Assembly (NCBI RefSeq): GCF_000380245.2
Contig: NZ_HG428741.1
Location: forward strand, 3,231,672-3,247,769
Reading direction: 5' to 3'
DNA from: Bacillus massiliigorillae
GTDB taxonomy: Bacteria; Bacillota; Bacilli; Bacillales; DSM-1321
DNA: 16,098 nucleotides
Every line of letters starts with the position of its first letter. Within the stretch, counting starts at the first letter, position 1. The notes below the pieces were generated by a model. The model was given only the letters and a program-made list of their open reading frames with translations, was not told the origin of the DNA and made no database searches. Below, in pieces: positions 8,102 to 14,203 of this stretch. A program made the translations under genes and the position numbers.

Positions 8102-9665
8102 AATTCCAAATCTCCTCCTCTTGGTAACTCTCAACCTTATTCAATTCTTCGTTATCTTTTTTGTTTGTTAAACTTTTCACAAAAGAAACTATCTGTAAAA
8201 AAATGACCAACAAATAAGGAAAGCCTAACAATGTCGCCACTTGCTTTAAACCATCAAAAGAACCGGATAACACCAAGGCTAGTGCAATCCCCCCCATAGA
8301 TAAAGCCCATATTAAGGTACTACCTGGTTTTGGTTTCTCACCATTATTTGTAATAGTTGCAATGCAAATTGAAGCACTTGTTGCAGTGGTACATACAAAC
8401 AATACAAGCATAATAACAGTGATTACCGATAAAAACTTAGCAAATGGAAACTGATTCAAGACTACGAAGAATGTTGAATATATATTATTATTTATAGACT
8501 CTGCGACCCCACTATTAGCAAATGCATGAGAGCCAAAAACAGAGAACCATAACATAGAGAATAATGTAGGTATAATAATCGATACTGTTATATATTCACG
8601 AAAAGATCTTCCTTTTGATATTTTCGCAAAAAATATACCTACAAAAGGTGTCCAGGAAATCCACCACAGAATGTATGTTAAAGGATAGCCAATTAACCAT
8701 TCTGAGTCAGACTCACTAAACGTAAAGCTAAAATGATTTTTAAATGATCCTATTACACTTCCAAACATACTAGATAAACTATCGCCTAATAGTGTTTTTG
8801 ACATTAAGAGTGCGATATAAAGCATGATACCTAAAGCAAGAATGATAGTCACATTACTCATAATATTCATGCCCTTTTCTAGCGGTAAGATTGCTACAAC
8901 TGAGTATAGAATAATTAACAGAATTAGAAAGATAAAAGAACCTTGTAATTGCGAAATATTTAATGAAGGAAAAACATAGTTCACACCTTCCGTTAACTGT
9001 GATGATCCTATTGCCACAGAAGCAGATACAGAGAACACCGATGTAACAGCAGCCAATAAATTAGTCGTTGTTGCTAATCCTTGACCTAAGCGTTTATTTT
9101 TAAATAAACTTTGTATTGGAATCCCAGGTAAAAACTTCCCTTTATTTTTAGGATGATAAGCAAAATAGCCAATCATTAAGCCGCTTAATGTATAAATGCT
9201 CCATACTGGTAATCCCCAATCAAAAATTGTAAATTCCATCGCTTTTGCGAAAACTTCACTTTCACTACTATTTGATAAATTGACGGGCGATAACATAGCA
9301 TGAAAATATGGCTCAGCGACTCCGAAAAAAACAGTGCCTATACCGATTCCAGCTGTAAACATCATTCCTACCCATGATAATAATGAAAATTCCGGCTTTC
9401 CTTCTCCTAATCTTCTTTTACCATTTTTTGAGACAGCAATAACTATTAGAAATATTAAAAAAAGAAGCGGAATAAGCAAAATCAACGATTTGAACTGATC
9501 CAATAAATAAGTTTGTATATTTCCTATAAAACACACAAACTCTTGTGGGAAAATGATACTCACGATTGTAATTAATAAAATTAACATAGAACCGAATGTA
9601 GCAATTCTTCTTGGCAAAACTGCATCACCTTCTTTAATGAAGTTTGAATACCTTTCAGATGTCAC
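8085..9665 (-). CDS. BCCT family transporter (betaine/carnitine/choline type)
   Basis: Secondary carrier for trimethylammonium compounds across the cytoplasmic membrane, 526 aa with about twelve membrane segments. The glycine-rich stretch AGIGIG at 105-110 runs into FFGVAEP, matching the BCCT segment that lines the substrate path. The hallmark tryptophan-rich helix is WWISWTPFVGIFFAKISKGR at 334-353, with Trp334, Trp335 and Trp338 as likely cage residues for the trimethylammonium head group. The C-terminus is short, without the long tail of osmosensing BetP. The start is GTG, 12 nt after AAGGAG, a slightly long spacing; the leader is only about 20 nt. It is the first gene of the cluster and overlaps the acyltransferase gene. 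That partner suggests carnitine or a carnitine ester as substrate, possibly by exchange as in CaiT. Substrate and coupling ion are inferred. Confidence 0.92.
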   Translation of the reverse strand: MTSERYSNFIKEGDAVLPRRIATFGSMLILLITIVSIIFPQEFVCFIGNIQTYLLDQFKSLILLIPLLFLIFLIVIAVSKNGKRRLGEGKPEFSLLSWVGMMFTAGIGIGTVFFGVAEPYFHAMLSPVNLSNSSESEVFAKAMEFTIFDWGLPVWSIYTLSGLMIGYFAYHPKNKGKFLPGIPIQSLFKNKRLGQGLATTTNLLAAVTSVFSVSASVAIGSSQLTEGVNYVFPSLNISQLQGSFIFLILLIILYSVVAILPLEKGMNIMSNVTIILALGIMLYIALLMSKTLLGDSLSSMFGSVIGSFKNHFSFTFSESDSEWLIGYPLTYILWWISWTPFVGIFFAKISKGRSFREYITVSIIIPTLFSMLWFSVFGSHAFANSGVAESINNNIYSTFFVVLNQFPFAKFLSVITVIMLVLFVCTTATSASICIATITNNGEKPKPGSTLIWALSMGGIALALVLSGSFDGLKQVATLLGFPYLLVIFLQIVSFVKSLTNKKDNEELNKVESYQEEEIWNYDKVQ

Positions 9666-9676
9666 AAGGTGTGTTA
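9660..9676. promoter_or_regulatory. Second operator-like site, overlapping the BCCT start codon
   Basis: TGTCACAAGGTGTGTTA matches the upstream dyad at 9704-9720 in 14 of 17 positions and keeps the CACA-N3-TGTG core. The centres are 44 bp apart, about four helical turns, so two dimers could bind the same face of the DNA around the promoter. Confidence 0.5.
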
Positions 9677-9692
9677 TCTCCTTACACCTAGT

Positions 9693-9721
9693 ATACTACC
9701 AAGTGACACAGGGTGTGTCAA
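9693..9721 (-). promoter_or_regulatory. Sigma-A promoter of the BCCT/acyltransferase/ptb/buk cluster
   Basis: A perfect minus-strand TTGACA (9721-9716) and TAGTAT (9698-9693, 4 of 6 matches) are spaced by 17 nt. Transcription would start near 9686, just before the AAGGAG at 9683-9678, giving a very short leader. Confidence 0.7.
9704..9720. promoter_or_regulatory. Perfect dyad operator over the -35 box
   Basis: TGACACA-GGG-TGTGTCA is an exact inverted repeat with 7-bp arms. It covers five bases of the -35 hexamer and most of the spacer, the classical position for repression. The TetR protein encoded at the far end of the cluster is the likeliest ligand, but nothing in the sequence proves this. 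Confidence 0.6.
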
Positions 9722-9727
9722 TATGTT

Positions 9728-9742
9728 TTGTAAGCGATTTCT
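9728..9742. promoter_or_regulatory. cre-like site (CcpA) upstream of the cluster promoter
   Basis: TTGTAAGCGATTTCT fits the degenerate catabolite-responsive element WTGNAANCGNWNNCW at every fixed position. It ends 7 bp upstream of the -35 box, so its centre is near -49. At that distance CcpA could act either way, so the direction of control is open. Confidence 0.5.
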
Positions 9743-9769
9743 TTTTATTTTTTTAATATTTAAATATAG

Positions 9770-9816
9770 AATTTCAAGTGGTATAATATTTGCTTTCGCT
9801 AAGCAAAATTGAAATT
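9770..9816. repeat. Nested inverted repeats between the ABC operon terminator and the cluster promoter
   Basis: Outer arms AATTTCAA (9770-9777) and TTGAAATT (9809-9816) enclose a perfect hairpin TTTGCTT-tcgct-AAGCAAA (9789-9807). A TATAAT (plus strand, 9782-9787) lies in the left bulge with only a weak TTTAAA -35 at 9759-9764. The function is unknown: an operator, or the start of a short plus-strand RNA ending at the 9849-9898 hairpin. Nothing else was seen in 9743-9848. Confidence 0.4.
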
Positions 9817-9848
9817 TAAATGAAAGCGAGTTCGTGTTAAAAAAGCGA

Positions 9849-9898
9849 AAAAGGGCGTCCAAAAAGTGATTAGCAATTACTTTTTGGACAGCCCTTTT
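9849..9898. terminator. Terminator of the ABC importer operon
   Basis: AAAAGGGC (9849-9856) pairs with GCCCTTTT (9891-9898), with inner arms TCCAAAAAGT and ACTTTTTGGA. On the minus strand the stem runs into CCCTTTTTCGCTTTTTT, a good intrinsic terminator just after the ATPase stop codon. The plus-strand T run is shorter. Confidence 0.85.
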
Positions 9899-9903
9899 CA
9901 ATT

Positions 9904-10698
9904 TTATACGAGCATCGCACGGTCATTTGTCATTTGCTCACCGCGGATTCGTTGGAATTCATTTAACAGTTTTTCGATTGTTAATTGTTGTTTCTCTTCT
10001 TCATTACTTTGAAAAATAATTTGACCTTTATCCATCATAATGAGTCGATTACCTAAATCAAGTGCTTGCTGCATATTATGTGTAACCATCAATGTCGTTA
10101 ATCCATAATCTGCTACAATCTTCTTAGTCAGATTCGTAATAAGCTCTGCACGTGAAGGATCAAGAGCAGCAGTATGTTCATCCAACAGCAAAATCTTTGG
10201 CTCTGTGAAAGTTGCCATTAATAGAGATAACGCTTGACGTTCTCCTCCAGATAATAAACCAACCTTAGCTTGGAAGCGATTCTCTAAGCCTAAACCTAAT
10301 GTTTCTAATTTCTCTTTAAAGAAATCTCTTCGTTTCTTTGTAACACCAAAGCCCAATCCACGCTTTCTTGTTCTACAATAAGCAATTGCCAAGTTTTCCT
10401 CGATTGTCATAGTTGGCGCCGTTCCTGCCATCGGATCTTGGAATACACGCCCAATATGAACAGCTCTTCGAAATTCTGATAATGAAGTCACATTTTTCCC
10501 ATCAATTATTATGTTACCCACATCGGGTGTTAACTTCCCAGAAACCATATTCATTAGTGTTGATTTCCCAGCACCATTACTACCAATAATAGTGACAAAG
10601 TCACCTTTCGCTAATTGCAAATCAATATCTGTAAGCGCAATTTTCTCATCTGGCGTACCTTCATTAAATACTTTATAAATTTGGTTTAGCTGTAGCAA
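9904..10698 (-). CDS. ABC transporter ATP-binding protein (TrpZ-like, COG1101 type)
   Basis: Cytoplasmic ATPase that powers the importer formed with the permease and lipoprotein encoded upstream. From the TTG start at 10698 it is 264 aa. Walker A is GSNGAGKST at residues 39-47, the ABC signature is LSGGERQA, Walker B is ILLLDEHTAALD with the unusual EH dipeptide typical of this subfamily, and the switch histidine is in MVTHN. The long frame reaches 10731, but GGAGG (10712-10708) sits exactly 8 nt before TTG at 10698, so the earlier start is unlikely. It overlaps the permease gene by 26 bp, implying coupled translation. Related systems take up tryptophan or other small organic solutes; substrate is not determinable here. 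Confidence 0.92.
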   Translation of the reverse strand: MLQLNQIYKVFNEGTPDEKIALTDIDLQLAKGDFVTIIGSNGAGKSTLMNMVSGKLTPDVGNIIIDGKNVTSLSEFRRAVHIGRVFQDPMAGTAPTMTIEENLAIAYCRTRKRGLGFGVTKKRRDFFKEKLETLGLGLENRFQAKVGLLSGGERQALSLLMATFTEPKILLLDEHTAALDPSRAELITNLTKKIVADYGLTTLMVTHNMQQALDLGNRLIMMDKGQIIFQSNEEEKQQLTIEKLLNEFQRIRGEQMTNDRAMLV

Positions 10699-11704
10699 CC
10701 GAGTCACCTCCGTTCGACATATTGCTTCCACTTATCGCCTTAAGTTCTTGTAATCTCTTTTTCTTACGTTTCTTTTGCTTTTGCTTGTCAATGATTTTTG
10801 GAATAATAAGCGCACATATAACAATAATAGCTGTAATTAACTTCATATCTCCTGTATCCAGGAATTTCACCTGCAATGCAAGTGTTACCACGATACGATA
10901 AATAATGGCTCCACCAATGACAGCAAACGTTGCACGAACAATTGTTTTAGAGCCAAATACCGCTTCCCCAATAATTACAGAAGCTAGACCAATTACAATC
11001 ATCCCAATTCCCATATTAACGTCACTAAAGCCATTATATTGAGCAATTAATGCACCTGATAAAGCCACAAGCCCGTTAGAAAGACCTAACCCTAATATTT
11101 TATAATTGCTTGTATTTGCTGAAAAACTATGAATCATGCCTTCATTATCACCTGTTGCTCTTAGCGCTAAGCCAACATCTGTTTTCAAGAAAGCATCAAT
11201 CAGGAATTTAATAATAAAAGTTACAACAAGCATGACTAGTAAAACGCCCCAACCAGTTGGTAATATTCCTTCTAATCCTACAGCACTCAAAATACTGCCC
11301 ATTGCATCGTTTAAACCTAAGCTAGACCAACCATCTCGAATTTTCGTAACAAGTGATTCCTCTGATAATAGCGGAATATTTGCTTTTCCCATAATTCGTA
11401 AATTAATTGAATATAAAGCAATCATCATCAAAATTCCTGATAACAATGGATTGATTTTTCCTTTAGTATGCAATAAACCTGTTATTGAACCTGCTATAAA
11501 ACCTGCTATTAAAGCTACTATAGTCGCTATAAAAGGATGGTAACCGTTCACAATAAGAATAGATGCTGTAGCAGCTCCTGTAACAAAACTACCATCTACC
11601 GTTAAATCTGGAAAATCTAATATACGAAACGATAAGTAAACCCCAAGCGCCATAATAGCGTATATAACCCCTGCTTCTATTGAATTAAAAATTGCACCAG
11701 GCAT
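10673..11704 (-). CDS. ABC transporter permease (TrpY-like, COG4120 type)
   Basis: Membrane subunit of the importer, 343 aa with eight to ten hydrophobic segments, related to the branched-chain amino acid/LivH-type permease superfamily. Family features include the N-terminal IEAGVIYAIMALGVYLSFRI, the DLTVDGSFVTGAA segment and ALRATGDNEGM in the cytoplasmic loop that contacts the ATPase. The C-terminus ends in a lysine/arginine-rich tail (KQKQKKRKKKRLQ). The ATG follows GAGAGGGAGAG. It overlaps the ATPase gene and lies 161 bp after the lipoprotein gene, a gap that holds a long hairpin but no clear promoter. Confidence 0.92.
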   Translation of the reverse strand: MPGAIFNSIEAGVIYAIMALGVYLSFRILDFPDLTVDGSFVTGAATASILIVNGYHPFIATIVALIAGFIAGSITGLLHTKGKINPLLSGILMMIALYSINLRIMGKANIPLLSEESLVTKIRDGWSSLGLNDAMGSILSAVGLEGILPTGWGVLLVMLVVTFIIKFLIDAFLKTDVGLALRATGDNEGMIHSFSANTSNYKILGLGLSNGLVALSGALIAQYNGFSDVNMGIGMIVIGLASVIIGEAVFGSKTIVRATFAVIGGAIIYRIVVTLALQVKFLDTGDMKLITAIIVICALIIPKIIDKQKQKKRKKKRLQELKAISGSNMSNGGDSVATAKPNL

Positions 11705-11778
11705 GAATCTCTCCCTCTCAAATATTGGATATATTTATAAAAAAAGTACCAAATACCCTTCTCTACAAAATGGCAATA

Positions 11779-11845
11779 AGGCTGACTAAAAGAATTTTCT
11801 TTTCAAATACCTACTTGAAAATGAAGATTCTATCATAGTCAGCCT
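11779..11845 (-). other. Long intercistronic hairpin between lipoprotein and permease genes
   Basis: AGGCTGACTA (11779-11788) pairs perfectly with TAGTCAGCCT (11836-11845), and an imperfect inner stem extends to TTTTCAA/TTGAAAA around an 8-nt loop. No T run follows at once on the minus strand. It is probably an RNA stabiliser or partial terminator that leaves more lipoprotein mRNA than permease mRNA. An exact tandem 8-bp duplication (AGCCTATG twice) overlaps its right edge at 11841-11856. Confidence 0.65.
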
Positions 11846-11865
11846 ATGAGCCTATGCTATATTCA

Positions 11866-12861
11866 TTACTTAATTATTTCAGCATCTTTCTTCCATTCTT
11901 CTTTAATTGTAATACCCATTTCTTTCGCTGCCTTCTCATTGATTACAAGTTGAACTTTTTCTGGGAATTGTACTGGAATATCAGCTGGCTTTTTGCCATC
12001 TCTTAAGATTTCAGCAGCCATTGTACCCGCTTGATGACCGATATCATAGTAATTAAATCCGTACGCTGCGAAACCACCCTTTTTCACTGAATCTAGTTCT
12101 CCAACAAATAGTGGGATATCTTTCTCATTCGCAACCATGATTACGGAATCTAATGCAGAAACAACTGTATTATCCGTAATAATATAAATAGCATCTACAT
12201 CACCAAGAGATTCTGTTGCTTGCTTAACATCAGCAGAAGTTGATACAGACTTTTCAACAAGTGTCATACCTGCTTTTTCAACCTCTTTCTTTACAGATTT
12301 CACTTGTGTTACCGAGTTTTGCTCTCCCGTATTGTATACCGTACCAACCTTCTTAGCTCCCATTTGCTCTGCTATGAATTTAACTGTGTTAGCAATCGCT
12401 TCAGGATTCGCATCTGAAGTTCCTGTTACATTTCCACCTGGTTTTTCCATAGATTGTACTAATTTTGCGCCAACTGGATCCGTTACAGAGGTAAATACTA
12501 CTGGAATATCTTTCGTAGCATTAGCTGCTGCCTGTGCACTAGGAGTTGCATTAGCGAAAATTAAATCCACACCTTGTGAAACATATTGGTTTGCAATAGT
12601 CATTGTATTATTTGCATCATTTTGGGCGTTAGTCTCATCATATTTGACTTTAATACCCTCTTCTTTAAGTGCTGCCTTAAATCCTTTAGTTGCTTCATCC
12701 AAGGAAGGATGTTGGACATACTGTGTTAAACCTACAGTATATGCTTTCTCTTTATCTGCTCCATCTTTTTCAGCTTTATCATCTGTTTTGTCTGCACCAC
12801 ATCCTGCAAGAAGCAATAGGGATAATATCCCTGCCGTGGCTTGAAATTTAAATTTTTTCAA
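11866..12861 (-). CDS. ABC transporter substrate-binding lipoprotein (TrpX-like, ABC_sub_bind family)
   Basis: Membrane-tethered solute receptor of the importer, 331 aa. The signal peptide ends in the lipobox LAGC with acylated Cys21, followed by a charged linker rich in Asp and Lys to about residue 40. The two-lobed binding domain shows the family pattern: YTVGLTQYVQHPSLDEA at the start, DLIFANATPSAQAA, and VFTSVTDPVGAKLV. It begins with TTG, 7 nt after GGAGG. First gene of the operon (lipoprotein, permease, ATPase). Some relatives bind tryptophan or tyrosine, others are unassigned. No T-box, TRAP-site repeats or riboswitch was seen in the roughly 65-nt leader, so an amino acid signal is not evident. 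Confidence 0.92.
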   Translation of the reverse strand: MKKFKFQATAGILSLLLLAGCGADKTDDKAEKDGADKEKAYTVGLTQYVQHPSLDEATKGFKAALKEEGIKVKYDETNAQNDANNTMTIANQYVSQGVDLIFANATPSAQAAANATKDIPVVFTSVTDPVGAKLVQSMEKPGGNVTGTSDANPEAIANTVKFIAEQMGAKKVGTVYNTGEQNSVTQVKSVKKEVEKAGMTLVEKSVSTSADVKQATESLGDVDAIYIITDNTVVSALDSVIMVANEKDIPLFVGELDSVKKGGFAAYGFNYYDIGHQAGTMAAEILRDGKKPADIPVQFPEKVQLVINEKAAKEMGITIKEEWKKDAEIIK

Positions 12862-12928
12862 GTGAAATCCTCCTCTTTTTCTAGTAATTCATGATGTATA
12901 CTCTTTTTGGCTTTCATATATTAAATTA

Positions 12929-12956
12929 ATTATATACACAATTCAAAAAATTTCAA
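12929..12956 (-). promoter_or_regulatory. Sigma-A promoter of the ABC importer operon
   Basis: Minus-strand TTGAAA (12956-12951) and a perfect TATAAT (12934-12929) are spaced by 16 nt. An overlapping alternative, TTGAAT-N17-TAATAT, lies about 10 nt downstream. Either gives a leader of roughly 55-65 nt. Confidence 0.6.
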
Positions 12957-12989
12957 TTAAAATTATTAAAAATTTTAGAAAATTAAAAA

Positions 12990-13003
12990 AGCGAAGATTC
13001 GCT
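12990..13003 (-). terminator. Short terminator after the small membrane ORFs
   Basis: AGCGA and TCGCT form a short stem around a 4-nt loop, followed on the minus strand by TTTTTT and AT-rich DNA. It lies 39 nt past the stop of the 35-aa ORF and upstream of the importer promoter. The stem is short, so strength is uncertain. Confidence 0.5.
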
Positions 13004-13041
13004 ATTGCAACCCCTCGCTACACTCTCTTATAATAAATTCC

Positions 13042-13149
13042 TTATATTAACTGCACTTCTGCTAATCTACAAATCAAAATGACAAATAAAAGTACAACTA
13101 CGAACAATAGGATATATAACCTTGTCTTTCTAATTTTATTTTGTTTCAT
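13042..13149 (-). CDS. Small membrane protein, 35 aa, unknown function
   Basis: Not recognised. ATG at 13149 to TAA at 13042 encodes a basic N-terminus (MKQNKIRKTR) followed by one long hydrophobic helix (about residues 11-28) and a short tail ending EVQLI. AGGAGTG lies 8 nt ahead of the ATG, a better ribosome site than most short frames have, and this is the main support. It lies 36 bp after a 48-aa hydrophobic ORF on the same strand, and the pair ends at a short terminator. A single-helix membrane peptide or the antigen-like partner of another system are both possible. Confidence 0.55.
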   Translation of the reverse strand: MKQNKIRKTRLYILLFVVVLLFVILICRLAEVQLI

Positions 13150-13185
13150 AGGATGTTCACTCCTAATTAAACCTTCCATATCTCT

Positions 13186-13332
13186 CTAAAAATATAAAGT
13201 TCCAATTAAAAAAATAATCCCAGCCAAACAATAAAGGGCAATGACCCAAGTTGATGGTACCAAAAAATATAATATGGCACTACAAATAAAAACTAGACCA
13301 CTTATATTACTAATATTTTTCCAACACATCAT
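13186..13332 (-). CDS. Small membrane protein, 48 aa, unknown function
   Basis: Not recognised. The frame starts MMCWKNISN and contains two hydrophobic segments (about residues 11-25 and 29-47) broken by a VPSTW turn, ending in TLYF. Either of two consecutive ATGs (13332, 13329) could be the start. The upstream GTGAAG is a weak ribosome site, so support comes mainly from the two-helix hydrophobic pattern and from the adjacent 35-aa ORF. It diverges from the FHA regulator gene across about 150 bp. Confidence 0.45.
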   Translation of the reverse strand: MMCWKNISNISGLVFICSAILYFLVPSTWVIALYCLAGIIFLIGTLYF

Positions 13333-13449
13333 TATCTTCACGCTTTCTTATCAGATGACTTCACCTAAACTATTTTTTATAATTATAAAGTTGAGTTATT
13401 ATTAGTACCATAGAATAGAAATGAGAAATACGTGAAAAATATTTGAAAA

Positions 13450-13473
13450 TTCTGAAATATTTTCTGTTCAGAA
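13450..13473. promoter_or_regulatory. Dyad just upstream of the FHA regulator gene
   Basis: TTCTGAA (13450-13456) and TTCAGAA (13467-13473) are exact reverse complements 17 bp apart centre to centre. The dyad abuts the ribosome site AAGGA. A second overlapping inverted repeat (AAAATATTT/AAATATTTT) precedes it. It may be an autoregulatory operator, or chance in AT-rich DNA. Confidence 0.3.
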
Positions 13474-13486
13474 AGAAGGATCTTAA

Positions 13487-14152
13487 ATGAAGCAAGACAC
13501 TTATAAAATTATGCTAAAATCAGTAGGAATGGAACCAAGAGGAGATTACGCATATTTACATGAAGGTACGAGAATTTTAATCGGTCGAGCAAGCCGACAT
13601 TCCAAAGCAAACTTTCCTATATTTAACAATTTTGTTTCTCGTGAGCACTGTGTCTTTTACCTTGAGAATGGCTCTCTTTATGTGGAAGATCTAGATAGTA
13701 AACATGGGACCTCTCTCAACGGCCATGATCTTACTCCTCATCAGCGCTATCAAATTATTGAAGGTGACGTTGTTACATTGGTGAATGGAATAATAGAGTT
13801 ATTTATTGATGTAGACAATCAAGTTACTAGAGAAATAACTTTAACGAGCCTTTTTCCGAAAAGTAATGTCCTATTGAGTGACACGATACAAACCATTTAT
13901 GTGAACGATCAACAAATTAAAATGCCTACTAAAGAATATACTTGTTTTAAGCTTTTATATGAAAAAATCGGGAAGATGATTACAAAAGAAGAAATCATTC
14001 ATTGTGTGTGGAATGAACGCATTGGAGATCCCGATCATTTAGTGGCAGATGAAGAAATAACATCATTGATTTATAGAGTTAGAAAAAGAGTGAAGGAACA
14101 CTTCTCTATTAAATCTATTCCTCACAAAGGTTACTATATGGAAAAAGCATAA
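13487..14152 (+). CDS. FHA domain plus winged-helix (OmpR-type) transcriptional regulator
   Basis: Probable DNA-binding regulator that reads phosphothreonine signals. Residues 8-110 form a forkhead-associated domain with the phosphopeptide-binding residues in place: GR at 33-34, SREH at 51-54 and NG at 78-79 within KHGTSLNG. Residues 137-220 are a C-terminal winged helix of the Trans_reg_C/OmpR type, with the recognition region around ITSLIYRVRKRVKEH and the terminal wing IPHKGYYM. There is no receiver domain, so it is not a standard response regulator; an FHA domain occupies that place and points to control by a Ser/Thr kinase of the PrkC class. AAGGA precedes the ATG. No kinase gene lies in the window. 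It diverges from two small membrane-protein ORFs that may be its targets. Confidence 0.88.
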   Translation: MKQDTYKIMLKSVGMEPRGDYAYLHEGTRILIGRASRHSKANFPIFNNFVSREHCVFYLENGSLYVEDLDSKHGTSLNGHDLTPHQRYQIIEGDVVTLVNGIIELFIDVDNQVTREITLTSLFPKSNVLLSDTIQTIYVNDQQIKMPTKEYTCFKLLYEKIGKMITKEEIIHCVWNERIGDPDHLVADEEITSLIYRVRKRVKEHFSIKSIPHKGYYMEKA

Positions 14153-14199
14153 AGGGGCATGCAAATAGTGATTTCATTCACTGTTCGCATAGCCCCTTT
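14151..14199. terminator. Bidirectional terminator between the FHA regulator and lcfB
   Basis: AAAGGGGC (14151-14158) pairs with GCCCCTTT (14192-14199), with an inner TAGTGA/TCACT stem. The hairpin lies between the converging genes and is flanked by A and T runs, so it can serve both. Confidence 0.85.
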
Positions 14200-14203
14200 C
14201 TTA

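Noticed and set aside
9674..9901. 75-codon minus-strand frame between the ABC operon and the BCCT gene
   Set aside because: It reads through the terminator hairpin and the cluster promoter, has no ribosome site and encodes no recognisable protein.
12332..12844. 170-codon plus-strand frame opposite the lipoprotein gene
   Set aside because: It is antisense to a well-supported lipoprotein, lacks a ribosome site and resembles no family; a shadow of the coding frame.
11866..12956. Riboswitch, T-box or attenuator controlling the ABC importer
   Set aside because: The leader is only about 55-65 nt, AT-rich and without recognisable stems or T-box sequence.
13487..14152. Classical two-component response regulator
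   Set aside because: The winged helix is OmpR-like, but the N-terminal domain carries FHA motifs and lacks a receiver's phospho-acceptor aspartate context.
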